A DNA stretch of 64,000 nucleotides from Orbus hercynius. GTDB taxonomy: Bacteria; Pseudomonadota; Gammaproteobacteria; Enterobacterales; Orbaceae. Positions within the stretch are counted from its first letter, which is position 1. Each line of letters opens with the position of its first letter. The position numbers and the translations under genes were made by a program. The stretch is from NCBI RefSeq assembly GCF_003634275.1, contig NZ_RBWY01000001.1, forward strand, positions 803,955-867,954, written 5' to 3'. Below, in pieces: positions 20,471 to 29,532 of the stretch. The notes beneath the pieces were generated by a model. That model saw only the letters and a program-made list of their open reading frames with translations, had not been told where the DNA came from and did no database searches.

Positions 20471-20728
20471 TTAAAGCAAATCTAGTTGCACGCTCTCATC
20501 TCGATGCTCTGATAATGCTTTTTGTTGTTGATATAAACTATAACGTTTTCGTAATACCCGTTGACGGCATAAGCGTAAAACGTCTTGTTTTTGCTCTTGC
20601 GAAAAGGTTAACCAACCAAATCGCTCTTCACGAGAACGAAAACACGCCAAGCAATACCCCTGTTTGTCAGTTTCACACACACGCCTGCAGGGATTTGCAA
20701 TATCAAAAATTTCGATCTGATTAGCCAT
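20471..20728 (-). CDS. DUF1289 small cysteine-rich protein, YdhL-like
   Basis: The 85-residue protein has the DUF1289 signature: NPCRRVCETDKQGYCLACFRSREE with C14, C18, C26 and C29, followed by the FGW segment and an LQQQK-rich helical tail. The four Cys suggest metal binding. An in-frame GTG at 20740 would add four residues, but ATG 20728 gives the expected family start. E. coli YdhL is the nearest known relative; its function is unknown. It is convergent with yjdM, with 35 bases between stops. Confidence 0.82.
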   Translation of the reverse strand: MANQIEIFDIANPCRRVCETDKQGYCLACFRSREERFGWLTFSQEQKQDVLRLCRQRVLRKRYSLYQQQKALSEHRDESVQLDLL

Positions 20729-20943
20729 ATATAGCCACACTGATTAAAAGAGATTATGCAAAATAGTATATCGATAAATGGTAAAGACAGTAATAATTTT
20801 TAACCGATTATTGCTGAAGTTAAGCTGTGAATGTACATTCATCATTAATTACAGCCAAAGACAAATAATTTGACTAACCCTATTCCCTATCTCAACAATT
20901 AACGACATAATAATTCATTACCCTATTATCGAAATAGTTTAAC

Positions 20944-21459
20944 ATGAATAACTTAACAAAAAATATCCGTTTTTCCGATGCTAAAGAGAGTGAACTTCCC
21001 TTTATTGTCGAGGTCTATAATCAAACAATTGCAAGTAGAATGGTAACAGCAGATACGTTGCCAATAACTGTCGACAGTCGCCATAACTGGTATCACTCTC
21101 ATAATCCGCAAACAAGACCATTATGGATAATTTGGCTCAACGATTTACCATGTGGTTGGATCAGTTTATCAACATTCTACGGCAGACCTGCTTATGATAA
21201 AACGGTTGAAATTAGCCTATATATTCATTCTGATTATCGTGGTCAAAAAGTGGGACAATATGCTGCCTATAAACTCGAACAATTTGCTCAGCAACAAGGT
21301 ATTGAAACAATACTAAGCTATATTTTTGGTCATAATGCTCCAAGCTTAGCATTATTTAAAAAATTGGGGTACGAACAATGGGGACATTTACCCAAAGTGG
21401 CCGAATTGGATAAGATTAAGCGTGACTTAATAATCTTAGGTAAAAGTATCATTAAGTAA
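20944..21459 (+). CDS. GNAT-family N-acetyltransferase, phosphinothricin/MnaT-like
   Basis: The 171-residue protein covers one GNAT domain. The acetyl-CoA pyrophosphate loop is YRGQKVGQYA (Y98-A107, with the R/Q-x-x-G-x-G/A pattern). The late GHNAPSLALFKKLGYEQWG block is typical of the PAT/MnaT (YncA) branch, which acetylates small amines such as methionine sulfoximine or phosphinothricin. The substrate here is inferred from the branch only. It is a single gene ending at an 11-bp hairpin shared with convergent erpA. Confidence 0.85.
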   Translation: MNNLTKNIRFSDAKESELPFIVEVYNQTIASRMVTADTLPITVDSRHNWYHSHNPQTRPLWIIWLNDLPCGWISLSTFYGRPAYDKTVEISLYIHSDYRGQKVGQYAAYKLEQFAQQQGIETILSYIFGHNAPSLALFKKLGYEQWGHLPKVAELDKIKRDLIILGKSIIK

Positions 21460-21461
21460 CC

Positions 21462-21491
21462 TCATCTCTTACAATAATTGGTAAGAGATGA
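21462..21491. terminator. hairpin between convergent GNAT gene and erpA
   Basis: TCATCTCTTAC (21462-21472), loop AATAATTG, GTAAGAGATGA (21481-21491) form a perfect 11-bp stem between the two stops. Neither side has a real U tract, so termination efficiency is uncertain, but its position suits both genes. Confidence 0.55.
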
Positions 21492-21503
21492 AAATGAGCC
21501 TGC

Positions 21504-21842
21504 TTATACACTAAATGATGAGCCACAACCGCACGTTGTGGTAGCATTTGGATTATCAACAACAAATCTAGAACCTTGTAAACCTTCTACATAATCGATT
21601 GTCCCGCCAACAAGATATTGCAAACTCATCGGGTCGATAACCAGCGCCACACCATTTTTTTCAATGATTAAATCACCATCATTATTTTTCTCATCAAAGG
21701 TGAAACCGTATTGAAAACCACTACAACCTCCCCCTGTAATATAAACACGTAATTTTAGATCAGGATTTTGCTCTTCCTCAACTAGTGATTTTACTTTATT
21801 TGCTGCTGCATCAGTAAAAACTAACGGTAATGCTTCGCTCAT
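21504..21842 (-). CDS. erpA: iron-sulfur cluster insertion protein ErpA
   Basis: A-type Fe-S carrier of 112 residues, close to the 114 of E. coli ErpA. The three cluster ligands are C40 (GGGCSGF), C104 and C106 (TTCGCGSS). ErpA delivers clusters to essential targets such as IspG/IspH and respiratory enzymes. The start is firm: AGGAG lies six bases before ATG. It is divergent from hemL across 275 bases, so Fe-S supply and the first steps of heme synthesis share a promoter region here. Confidence 0.97.
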   Translation of the reverse strand: MSEALPLVFTDAAANKVKSLVEEEQNPDLKLRVYITGGGCSGFQYGFTFDEKNNDGDLIIEKNGVALVIDPMSLQYLVGGTIDYVEGLQGSRFVVDNPNATTTCGCGSSFSV

Positions 21843-22060
21843 TGATTTCTCCTACACTGTTTTATTCTAACGCTCATTAGAAACAGCACATTATTAACTA
21901 CTCTTTTCAGTTACCGCAAAATTGAGCGCAAAGTATAAGCGATAACGGTATTTGAATCATTGAATAAACGTCTATTATATTACAATATAATGCAGGACTA
22001 AATATCAAACTGCAAATAAAACCAATTAGTAAAATTCGTTAATTACTTATTAAGACGCTT

Positions 22061-22114
22061 GAATTCTCATTAATTTTATGAATAAATACGCACTTTATGT
22101 TGCAATGAGAATTC
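22061..22114 (+). promoter_or_regulatory. 11-bp perfect inverted repeat over the hemL ribosome site
   Basis: GAATTCTCATT (22061-22071) is exactly complementary to AATGAGAATTC (22104-22114). The 32-base loop holds a further ATAAA/TTTAT pairing (22082-22086 with 22094-22098). The right arm ends three bases before the hemL ATG and contains the only GAGA ribosome-site candidate. It could be an mRNA hairpin masking the start site, or a protein operator with spaced half sites. Confidence 0.6.
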
Positions 22115-22117
22115 ATA

Positions 22118-23401
22118 ATGAACAAATCACAGTCTCTCTATGAGCAAGCAAGGCTTGTCATGCCTGGTGGAGTCAACTCACCAGTCAGGGCATTTAATGG
22201 TGTTGGTGGTACCCCGCTTTTTATTGAAAAAGCAGATGGCGCCTATATTTATGATGCTGATGGTAAAGCCTATATTGATTATGTTGGTTCGTGGGGCCCA
22301 ATGATTTTAGGTCATAATAATCCCGATATAGCCGATGCTGTGTGTAAAGCCGTTCATAAAGGATTAAGCTATGGTGCACCGACTGGAATCGAAGTTGAAT
22401 TAGCCAATTTAGTCACAAGTATTATGCCCTCAATCGAAATGCTACGGATGGTGAATTCAGGCACAGAAGCGACGATGAGCGCAATTCGTGTTGCGAGAGG
22501 ATTTACACAACGTGATAAAATTATCAAATTTGAAGGCTGTTACCATGGTCATGCTGATTATTTATTGGTTAAGGCAGGATCAGGAGCCTTGACCTTAGGT
22601 CACCCAACCTCACCTGGTGTACCGACTGATTTTGTTAAACATACCCTAGTTTGTAACTATAATGATCTCGAATCGGTACGAAAAACATTTGAACAATATC
22701 CTAATGAGATCGCCGCTATCATTGTCGAACCCGTCGCAGGAAATATGAACTGCGTACCGGCTAAACCTGATTTTTTACAAGGTTTACGTGATTTATGTGA
22801 TCAATATGGAGCTTTGCTCATCATTGATGAAGTCATGACAGGATTTCGCGTTGCATTAGGCGGTGCACAAGAATATTACAACATTACCCCTGATTTAACT
22901 TGCTTAGGTAAAGTTATAGGTGGTGGTATGCCGGTAGGAGCATTTGGTGGCCGTGCTGAAATCATGGCACAACTTGCACCAATTGGCCCTATTTATCAAG
23001 CTGGCACCTTATCGGGTAACCCAATTGCCATGACAGCCGGTTATACAGCATTAAATTTATTAACTCAAGTAGGCGTATATCCACAATTAGATAGCCTAAC
23101 GGCAAAACTTGCTAATGGCCTTTTAGCCGCAGCAAACCAATTTAACGTGCCACTTGTTGTCAATCATGTCGGTGGCATGTTTGGCCTGTTTTTTACAACT
23201 CAAAAAGACGTCACAACTTATGCTGATGTCATGAAAAGTGATGTTGAATTATTCAAAAAATTCTATCATCATATGCTATCGGAAGGTATCTATTTTGCAC
23301 CATCTGCTTTTGAAGCAGGATTTATGTCCCTTGCCCATGGAGATGACGAAATTAATCAAACCATCGATGCAGCAAAACGATTTTTTAAAACATTAAAATA
23401 G
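22118..23401 (+). CDS. hemL: glutamate-1-semialdehyde 2,1-aminomutase
   Basis: The 427-residue PLP enzyme converts glutamate-1-semialdehyde to 5-aminolevulinate in the C5 tetrapyrrole pathway. The Schiff-base lysine is K265 in [17 protein letters not shown], the same position as in E. coli. [10 protein letters not shown] (235-244) carries the PLP-nitrogen Asp, and NSGTEATM (113-120) is the cofactor phosphate loop. The first residues ([11 protein letters not shown]) match the family start, so ATG 22118 is secure. bcp follows 26 bases later and may be cotranscribed. The start region is covered by a strong inverted repeat. Confidence 0.98.
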   Translation: MNKSQSLYEQARLVMPGGVNSPVRAFNGVGGTPLFIEKADGAYIYDADGKAYIDYVGSWGPMILGHNNPDIADAVCKAVHKGLSYGAPTGIEVELANLVTSIMPSIEMLRMVNSGTEATMSAIRVARGFTQRDKIIKFEGCYHGHADYLLVKAGSGALTLGHPTSPGVPTDFVKHTLVCNYNDLESVRKTFEQYPNEIAAIIVEPVAGNMNCVPAKPDFLQGLRDLCDQYGALLIIDEVMTGFRVALGGAQEYYNITPDLTCLGKVIGGGMPVGAFGGRAEIMAQLAPIGPIYQAGTLSGNPIAMTAGYTALNLLTQVGVYPQLDSLTAKLANGLLAAANQFNVPLVVNHVGGMFGLFFTTQKDVTTYADVMKSDVELFKKFYHHMLSEGIYFAPSAFEAGFMSLAHGDDEINQTIDAAKRFFKTLK

Positions 23402-23427
23402 CCAATGATTATACAGGTAATAATGAT

Positions 23428-23904
23428 ATGATTAACCCACTTAAAGTAGGTGAAAAAGCACCGCAATTTTCACTTCCCGATCAAGATGGTGAATATATTA
23501 ATTCTCAAGATTTGAAGAATCAACGTATTCTGATTTACTTTTATCCAAAAGCAATGACACCAGGATGTACGGTGCAAGCATGCAATTTACGAGACCATGT
23601 TGAAGAGTTCAAAAAATATAACGTAACCATCCTTGGGATTAGTACTGATAAACCCGAAAAACTATCGCGTTTTATTGAAAAAGAGCTATTAAATTTCACC
23701 CTTCTTTCTGATGAAAATCATGAAATTGCACAAAAATTCGGAGTTTGGGGCGAAAAAGAATTCATGGGTAAAACTTATGATGGTATTCATCGAATCAGTT
23801 TTTTAATCGCTAAAGATGGTACGGTTGAACATATTTTTGATAACTTCAAGACCAGCAATCATCATGATATTGTTTTGAATTATCTCAAAGAACACACCAA
23901 ATAA
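23428..23904 (+). CDS. bcp: thioredoxin-dependent thiol peroxidase Bcp
   Basis: The 158-residue peroxiredoxin of the BCP/PrxQ group reduces hydroperoxides with electrons from thioredoxin. The peroxidatic C47 sits in YPKAMTPGCTVQAC, with the resolving C52 five residues later as in E. coli Bcp. The family TPGC and late Arg (HRISFLI) are present. It follows hemL closely and ends at a strong bidirectional terminator. Confidence 0.95.
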   Translation: MINPLKVGEKAPQFSLPDQDGEYINSQDLKNQRILIYFYPKAMTPGCTVQACNLRDHVEEFKKYNVTILGISTDKPEKLSRFIEKELLNFTLLSDENHEIAQKFGVWGEKEFMGKTYDGIHRISFLIAKDGTVEHIFDNFKTSNHHDIVLNYLKEHTK

Positions 23905-23920
23905 TATTATTCCAGTATTA

Positions 23921-23948
23921 AAAAAAGCGCGAATTAACGCGCTTTTTT
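23921..23948. terminator. bidirectional intrinsic terminator between bcp and perM
   Basis: AAAAAAGCGCG (23921-23931), loop AATTAA, CGCGCTTTTTT (23938-23948). The A and T runs on either side give a U tract on both strands, so it serves the convergent bcp (+) and perM (-). Confidence 0.92.
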
Positions 23949-23971
23949 ATATAAATTACGAATAAATCATG

Positions 23972-25060
23972 TCAAGCTTTAGTATAACTAGTAGATAACT
24001 TTTTATTCTCGCTATCATTTTTTGGCCAGGCATTAATAATTGCTTTGACTAATGTCGCAAGCGGAATAGCAAAAAATACTCCCCAAAATCCCCATAACCC
24101 ACCAAAAACCAACGTTGCTAAAATAATCACCAACGGGTGTAAATTCAGTTTTTCTGAGTACAAAAGAGGCACTGTAATATTACCATCAATCATCTGAATC
24201 ACTACATAAGCCAGTACAAATACGCCAAAATCAGCACTAATGCCCCACTGGAATATCGCCACAATCATAACTGGAATCGTTGAGATAATAATCCCAACAT
24301 AAGGAATCAGGACGCAAATACCGACGATAAAAGCTAACAATAACGCATAATCTAGGCCTAAGAACCAAAATACGCCATAAGCCAGTAAAAATAAAATAAT
24401 AATATGCAACACACTACCCACAATATAGTTGGCAATTTGTTTATCCATTTCCGCCGCAACTTTATTTAGTGCTCTACGATTACGTGGTAACAATTTAGAG
24501 CAATAGTTCCAAATCGTGTCTTTATCCTTTAATAAGAAAAACATCATAATTGGAACCATGACGGCATTGAAAATCACAGATATTAAGCTGAAAATTGACA
24601 CAATTGAAAACTGCAATAATGAATTACCCGTTTGTGCCACTTTATCTTTCACCCCTTGAATAATCGTATCAAATAATCCCACATCAATTAATTCCGGATA
24701 ATGCTCGGGTAAAGTGGTTAAAAAATTATTAAAAAAGGTCAACATGTTAGGGATATTTCTGACCAAGCTTACGCCTTGTTGCCAAATCAGTGGCAGCAGA
24801 ATAATCATACCCAGTAACACGACAGAAATAAATAACAACAAGACAATCGTCACCGCAAGCGTGCGGGGTATCCCTTTTTTGTGTAGTAAATTAACCGGTG
24901 TATTTAACAAGTAGGACAATACAATCGCAATAATCACCGGTAATAATATTTGATTAAAAAAGTAGATTGAGATGAACAACAATATAATCACAATCATCAA
25001 CGATGCTGCGTTGGGATCGCTAAATCGCCTACGGTACCAATCCATCAGTAGTTTTAACAT
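23972..25060 (-). CDS. perM: AI-2E family membrane transporter, PerM-like
   Basis: The 362-residue polytopic inner-membrane protein has paired N-terminal hydrophobic segments (about 20-80), a soluble middle, and a C-terminal set of spans. The conserved LIPYVGIIIS and FVLAYVVIQMIDGNITVPLLYSEKLNLHP region is the PF01594 (TqsA/PerM) signature. E. coli PerM is a putative permease of similar length; members also include Na+/H+ antiporters and the AI-2 exporter TqsA, so the substrate is open. An AAGGA sits about 11 bases before ATG. Confidence 0.88.
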   Translation of the reverse strand: MLKLLMDWYRRRFSDPNAASLMIVIILLFISIYFFNQILLPVIIAIVLSYLLNTPVNLLHKKGIPRTLAVTIVLLLFISVVLLGMIILLPLIWQQGVSLVRNIPNMLTFFNNFLTTLPEHYPELIDVGLFDTIIQGVKDKVAQTGNSLLQFSIVSIFSLISVIFNAVMVPIMMFFLLKDKDTIWNYCSKLLPRNRRALNKVAAEMDKQIANYIVGSVLHIIILFLLAYGVFWFLGLDYALLLAFIVGICVLIPYVGIIISTIPVMIVAIFQWGISADFGVFVLAYVVIQMIDGNITVPLLYSEKLNLHPLVIILATLVFGGLWGFWGVFFAIPLATLVKAIINAWPKNDSENKKLSTSYTKA

Positions 25061-25182
25061 AATTTTTCTATTCCTTAATACTAAAATTGCAACGATATTA
25101 TGCCGTTACATTCATCATCGTTTATAACACTAAAATCTAGCTTGGATTATCGTTCGTATTCTTGCTTAACCCATTCAGTTGA

Positions 25183-25896
25183 TTAATCCTGACTTTTTAA
25201 CAATTTATCGAGTTGCTGTTGCTTGCTTCTAATATGGATCAAATCTTTAATAATGAGCAACAATAAAATAAAAAATAATAAGCAACAGATTAATACTGAT
25301 AATTTACCCCACCAATCAACAAAAATAGCTCCCACAACCGCACCAATACAAAAAAATAAAATAATCACTAAGTAACGTAAACTTTGTACCAAAGCGTTAC
25401 TGTCTTTTTCTGTCATGGCAACAAACAATAACCCCATCGCTGAACGCAAATTGCCAGTACACATTGTACTGGTATAAGGCGCACCACAAATTTTACGAAA
25501 ACTGCCGATTTGAATCGAACACATCAGTGAAATCGATGCTGTGACAATCACTTGTGGCATATTTTCAGGTAGAAATGCAATGATAAATAAAATCAAGATT
25601 TCGATAATCAATATCCAAATATAAAAATACCCAGATAGATGCTTTAATAAATACTCGGTAACTAAAATACCAAGCGAAAAAGCAATAATGGGAATTAAAT
25701 AATGAAAAAAACTAATATAATCACCATTAATTAACGAAATACCTAATAAAACCATATTACCGGTTTGAGCATTAGCAAATACGCCGCCATAACACAAGAA
25801 AGAGTAAGCATCTAAAAAACCGCCGACAATTGCCAACAGTAACCCAATTTCTAATTTTTCATGTAGAGGGGAATTTTTATCGGTCAAATGAATCAT
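25183..25896 (-). CDS. DUF1275 (YoaK-type) membrane protein
   Basis: The roughly 237-residue protein has about six membrane spans and the DUF1275 motifs: GGFLDAYSFLCYGGVFANAQTGN near the N-terminus, then RKICGAPYTSTMCTGNLRS in the middle. Function is unknown; relatives are annotated as putative transporters. I start at ATG 25896; an in-frame TTG at 25905 has no ribosome-site support. It is downstream of and on the same strand as the ybaN-like gene (68-base gap), possibly one transcript. Confidence 0.85.
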   Translation of the reverse strand: MIHLTDKNSPLHEKLEIGLLLAIVGGFLDAYSFLCYGGVFANAQTGNMVLLGISLINGDYISFFHYLIPIIAFSLGILVTEYLLKHLSGYFYIWILIIEILILFIIAFLPENMPQVIVTASISLMCSIQIGSFRKICGAPYTSTMCTGNLRSAMGLLFVAMTEKDSNALVQSLRYLVIILFFCIGAVVGAIFVDWWGKLSVLICCLLFFILLLLIIKDLIHIRSKQQQLDKLLKSQD

Positions 25897-25964
25897 AATA
25901 ACCAAACGCTAAGAATAAATTATGACGATATTATACTCACTTTAGACCGATACTCAATTAAGCA

Positions 25965-26336
25965 TCATGCTTTAATTGGTTTACGGATAAAATAGTAGTA
26001 GCCTGCAATGATGTGAGCAATAAAGACGATAGCTAAAACAATACGGACATGGAGCGAATCAAACACAATAAATGGAATGAGTAAAATAATAAAGAGGGTT
26101 GATAACATCTTGATCAACTTTTTGGGTGTCACTTTTCTTTCCACCAACGTTTCATGAATGTATTTTTTATAATAACGAGAGTTAATTAAATAAGAATGTA
26201 ATTTTTTAGAGCTTTTACACCATAAATAAGCGGTCAATAGATAGAAAGGCACCGTCGGTAATAAGGGGATTACAATACCAGCCGTGCCCAACGCAAATGA
26301 TAAAAACCCCAATACAATAAAAATGATTTTTTTCAT
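25965..26336 (-). CDS. ybaN: DUF454 inner-membrane protein, YbaN-like
   Basis: The 123-residue protein matches the length and pattern of E. coli YbaN (125 residues, DUF454). GTAGIVIPLLPTVPFYLLTAYLWCKSS (about 17-43) is the family signature, followed by a polar loop with SRYYKKYI and two further membrane spans. Function is unknown. The stop is preceded by a basic tail. Confidence 0.88.
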   Translation of the reverse strand: MKKIIFIVLGFLSFALGTAGIVIPLLPTVPFYLLTAYLWCKSSKKLHSYLINSRYYKKYIHETLVERKVTPKKLIKMLSTLFIILLIPFIVFDSLHVRIVLAIVFIAHIIAGYYYFIRKPIKA

Positions 26337-26863
26337 AATAAGGTGCCCAAGTGTTAATAACTACTCAATAAATTATTATTTCATCGCATCAACAGTGTGA
26401 ATTTAATGGTCAGATCGCTGTTTAATCATTATACCTATTGTAATTACCGAGGCAATATTATCATTCCTATCGTTACCTATAATTACCTCAGTAAATGCTG
26501 ATATTTTGTCGGTATTGATTGATTATTAACTTACTAACTAGCCTTTGGCATATATCTAAAAACCTTTTATCTAAAAGGCTTTAATTATCCCTAAAAATCA
26601 TATTGAGAATTCCGTATATAAGTTCTATTAAGTGCACATTCAATATGTTGGTATTTAATAATAGATTTAGAATTTTTATATTTTCTTCTTATTTTTATTA
26701 ATTGACTCGTCACATCTTAAGTATACCTAAACATCAATGTAAGATACATAAATGTCAGTTGCGGCATCACCCAATCCCCTAACAATATACCGCGATAATT
26801 TTGCACATTGATTGATAAAGGCGTATGATAAGCTCATAAAAGAACGGTTTTTATTGATAAAGA
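26337..26863 (+). promoter_or_regulatory. intergenic region with sigma70-like promoter for yohJK
   Basis: No coding remnant is seen in these 527 bases. TTGCAC (26801-26806), a 17-base spacer and TATGAT (26824-26829) form a strong sigma70-type promoter. It would start transcription about 28 bases before the yohJ ATG. A short CCTTTT-ATCT-AAAAGG hairpin lies near 26563-26578 without an obvious role. Confidence 0.65.
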
Positions 26864-27316
26864 ATGACCATGAAACACTTTTTAGCTCGGCATGCGACAT
26901 TACGCCACCGTTTATACTCTTTATATTATACTCTTTTCAGCTATGGACGCGGTTTTGTGATTTTATTTCTCTGCCTTTGGATAGGAAATTACATCTCAAG
27001 CTTAATTCCAATTGCGATTCCTGGTAGTATTATTGGACTACTGATTTTATTTTTTTTGCTGGCTTTTCAGATTATTCCAACTAAGTGGGTGCGTAACGGT
27101 TGTAATATTTTTATGCGCTATATGACACTACTTTTTATCCCTGCTGCAATGGGAATTATGGATAATTATGTTTATCTTATTCATAGCTGGGCGCCAATTC
27201 TCATTAGTAGCATTGCGAGTACTTGCCTTGTTATGATTTTTATAGGTTGGTTAACACAGTATATGCAAAACAGATCGCAAAAGCGGCATGAACATCATCA
27301 GCAGGTGGCTAAATGA
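26864..27316 (+). CDS. yohJ: LrgA/CidA-family membrane protein YohJ
   Basis: The 150-residue protein has four predicted spans and the LrgA family block IPIAIPGSIIGLLILFFLL (about 47-65). It also has the FMRYMTLLFIPAAMGIM segment (about 84-100). E. coli YohJ is about 132 residues; here the N- and C-termini are longer, with a His/Lys-rich end. LrgA/CidA proteins act with LrgB as holin-like or small-metabolite (pyruvate, nucleoside) transport units; which applies here is not decided. The stop overlaps the yohK start by four bases (ATGA). Confidence 0.9.
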   Translation: MTMKHFLARHATLRHRLYSLYYTLFSYGRGFVILFLCLWIGNYISSLIPIAIPGSIIGLLILFFLLAFQIIPTKWVRNGCNIFMRYMTLLFIPAAMGIMDNYVYLIHSWAPILISSIASTCLVMIFIGWLTQYMQNRSQKRHEHHQQVAK

Positions 27317-28002
27317 TCTGGATGCTACCTCTAACTATTATTGTGTACTTATTTATTCGTAAACTTGCGATTAAAATCAAGAGCCCATTATTTAATCCAT
27401 TCGTTATTGCCGTAATTGTTTTGATTCCGATTATGCTCTTAACCAATACAGCTTATAGCGACTATTTTCATAACGTACGTTGGATACACGAACTGCTGCC
27501 TTATTCAGTTGTGGCACTTGCTTATCCACTCTATGAATTGCTTCCACAAATCAAGTCACGCTGGAAATCAATCATGTTTATTACCTTAGTTGCCTCATTA
27601 TCCTCAATGATATCAGGTGTTTGCATTGCCTTTTGGCTGGGCGGAAATATTGAAATAGCGGCATCTATTTTACCTAAATCTGTTACCACTGCAATTGCTG
27701 TTACAATCTCTGAAAGTCAAGGTGGATTACCGTCAATTTCAGCCTTATGTGTCATCCTTGTTGGTACTCTTGGTGCCATTTTTGGTCACCAACTACTAAA
27801 TTTGTTTAGAATCAAATCTGCTGCAGCTAGAGGACTTGCAATTGGTAGTGTTGCTCATGCGGTTGGCACAGCAAGATGCATTGAGGTGGATTATCACGAA
27901 GGAGCTTACAGCTCTTTAGCACTTGTGTTATGCGGTATAATCACCTCGCTGGCAGCGCCCTTTTTATTCCCAATAATGGTTACAATTTACACCTGGTTTT
28001 AA
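27313..28002 (+). CDS. yohK: LrgB-family membrane protein YohK
   Basis: The 229-residue polytopic protein is a typical LrgB/CidB (PF04172), the obligate partner of YohJ. Motifs include SVTTAIAVTISESQGG (about 122-137) and a late GSVAHAVGTARCIE (about 178-191), both conserved in the family. Translation is coupled to yohJ by the ATGA overlap. sanA follows nine bases later. Confidence 0.93.
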   Translation: MIWMLPLTIIVYLFIRKLAIKIKSPLFNPFVIAVIVLIPIMLLTNTAYSDYFHNVRWIHELLPYSVVALAYPLYELLPQIKSRWKSIMFITLVASLSSMISGVCIAFWLGGNIEIAASILPKSVTTAIAVTISESQGGLPSISALCVILVGTLGAIFGHQLLNLFRIKSAAARGLAIGSVAHAVGTARCIEVDYHEGAYSSLALVLCGIITSLAAPFLFPIMVTIYTWF

Positions 28003-28011
28003 AGGCAATAG

Positions 28012-28683
28012 ATGATAAAAAAAGCACTAAAATACCTAGTTTGTTTGCTCATTATCTTAGCTGTAATAGTGTTTTCATTAGATTATTGGATTAGTCTCAA
28101 AACCAAGCCTTATATCTATGAAGATTATGACGCCATCCCTCATAACGCGGTGGGTGTCGTATTGGGCACATCAAAATATATCAAAGGTGGTGGCATTAAT
28201 GCCTTTTATAAAAACCGAATTAATGGAGCAATTGATCTTTATTGGCTAGAAAAAGTTGATTACTTATTACTTAGTGGCGACAATGCCATGTACAGCTACA
28301 ACGAACCAATTATGATGCGCAGCGATTTATTAAAAGCAGGCATTCCTAATTCTGCAATCGTACTTGACTATGCGGGTTTTAGGACGCTAGATTCGATTGT
28401 GAGAGCAAACAAAGTGTTTGATGCGAATCATTTTACCATTATTACTCAGCAATTTCACTGTGAAAGAGCCCTATTTATTGCCCAATATCAGGGGATTGAT
28501 GCACAGTGTTTTGCTGTCCCAACACCAGATAACATTCAAATGATACGCGTTCGTGAAATGTTTGCCAGACTGATGACATTTTTTGATCTTTATATCTTAA
28601 AGAAAGAACCCAAATTTTTAGGCCCTTTGCTTCCGATAGTCGCAGAGACAGAACCAGAAAACACCTCAATAAAATCTCATTAG
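28012..28683 (+). CDS. sanA: SanA-like DUF218 envelope protein
   Basis: The 223-residue protein has one N-terminal membrane anchor (about 7-26) and a periplasmic DUF218 domain with GVVLGTSKYIKGG (about 48-60), YLLLSGDN (about 84-91) and ITQQFHCERALFIA. E. coli SanA acts in envelope barrier function (vancomycin exclusion at high temperature). AAAGG lies six bases before ATG. The order yohJ-yohK-sanA matches E. coli except that cdd, which lies between yohK and sanA there, is absent. Confidence 0.92.
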   Translation: MIKKALKYLVCLLIILAVIVFSLDYWISLKTKPYIYEDYDAIPHNAVGVVLGTSKYIKGGGINAFYKNRINGAIDLYWLEKVDYLLLSGDNAMYSYNEPIMMRSDLLKAGIPNSAIVLDYAGFRTLDSIVRANKVFDANHFTIITQQFHCERALFIAQYQGIDAQCFAVPTPDNIQMIRVREMFARLMTFFDLYILKKEPKFLGPLLPIVAETEPENTSIKSH

Positions 28684-28708
28684 ATAGCGGAATATTGTCG
28701 TAATTTAG

Positions 28709-28747
28709 ATTGCATTTTTATGCAAGAAAATGTAATATTTAGTCAGT
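28709..28747 (+). promoter_or_regulatory. tandem ARG boxes (ArgR operator) before artP
   Basis: Box 1 (28709-28726) reads ATTGCATTTTTATGCAAG and box 2 (28730-28747) reads ATGTAATATTTAGTCAGT. They match 10 and 9 of the 12 core positions of the ARG box WNTGAATWWWWATTCANW. The spacer is exactly three bases, the geometry known for ArgR hexamer operators in E. coli. Confidence 0.75.
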
Positions 28748-28776
28748 AAAAAATTTGAGATTGTTATAGCTAGATT

Positions 28777-29505
28777 ATGAATATTGAGTTAAACCATATT
28801 AATTGCTTTTATGGTTCGCATCAGGCTTTATGCGATATATCACTTTGTTATCCATTGGGTGAAACAATTGTTTTACTTGGACCAAGTGGTGCCGGTAAAA
28901 GCTCTTTATTAAAAGTTTTTAATTTGCTTGAAGTGCCGAGCTCTGGCGACATGACGATTGCGAGCAAACATTTTGACTTCAGTCATCCACCATCTGAACA
29001 ACAAATCCGCTCATTAAGAACCAATGTTGGCATGGTTTTTCAAAATTATAATTTATGGCCACATCTCACTGTCTTAGACAATTTGATTGAAGCGCCCTGT
29101 CAGGTATTAAATATGAATAAGGCAGAAGCGACAGAAAAAGCCTTAAAAATTTTAGAGCGACTACAAATAGATAACATGGCGCTACGTTATCCGCTCCACC
29201 TATCCGGCGGTCAGCAACAGCGTGTTGCCATTGCTAGAGCTTTAATGATGGAACCTAAAATTTTACTGTTTGATGAGCCCACTGCGGCACTAGATCCAGA
29301 AATTACCGCACAAGTTGCTGAAATCATCAATGAACTCTCAGCAACAGGAATCACGCAAATTATTGTCACACATGAAGTTGATTTTGCTAAAAAAGTTGCA
29401 TCACGTGTTGTTTATATGGAAAAAGGAAAAATCATTGAAGAAGGTGATAATTCATGCTTTATTCATCCTTGTTCTAAAGCGTTCCAAATGTATTTATCTC
29501 ATTAA
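28777..29505 (+). CDS. artP: arginine ABC transporter ATP-binding protein
   Basis: The 242-residue ABC ATPase, the same length as E. coli ArtP, has Walker [10 protein letters not shown] at 35-43, the Q-loop in [12 protein letters not shown], signature [10 protein letters not shown], Walker B ILLFDEP and switch His in VTHEVDFA. It powers basic amino acid uptake with ArtQ, ArtM and the binding protein next door. It heads the art operon behind a tandem ARG-box operator, so repression by ArgR with arginine is expected. The ribosome site is weak. Confidence 0.95.
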   Translation: MNIELNHINCFYGSHQALCDISLCYPLGETIVLLGPSGAGKSSLLKVFNLLEVPSSGDMTIASKHFDFSHPPSEQQIRSLRTNVGMVFQNYNLWPHLTVLDNLIEAPCQVLNMNKAEATEKALKILERLQIDNMALRYPLHLSGGQQQRVAIARALMMEPKILLFDEPTAALDPEITAQVAEIINELSATGITQIIVTHEVDFAKKVASRVVYMEKGKIIEEGDNSCFIHPCSKAFQMYLSH

Positions 29506-29532
29506 TTTATTAAAGAATATTAAGGTGAAATC

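Noticed and set aside
26563-26578. CCTTTT/AAAAGG hairpin with a minus-strand U tract as a terminator
   Set aside because: No minus-strand gene ends nearby; the next minus-strand gene starts at 26336, further on in the reading direction.
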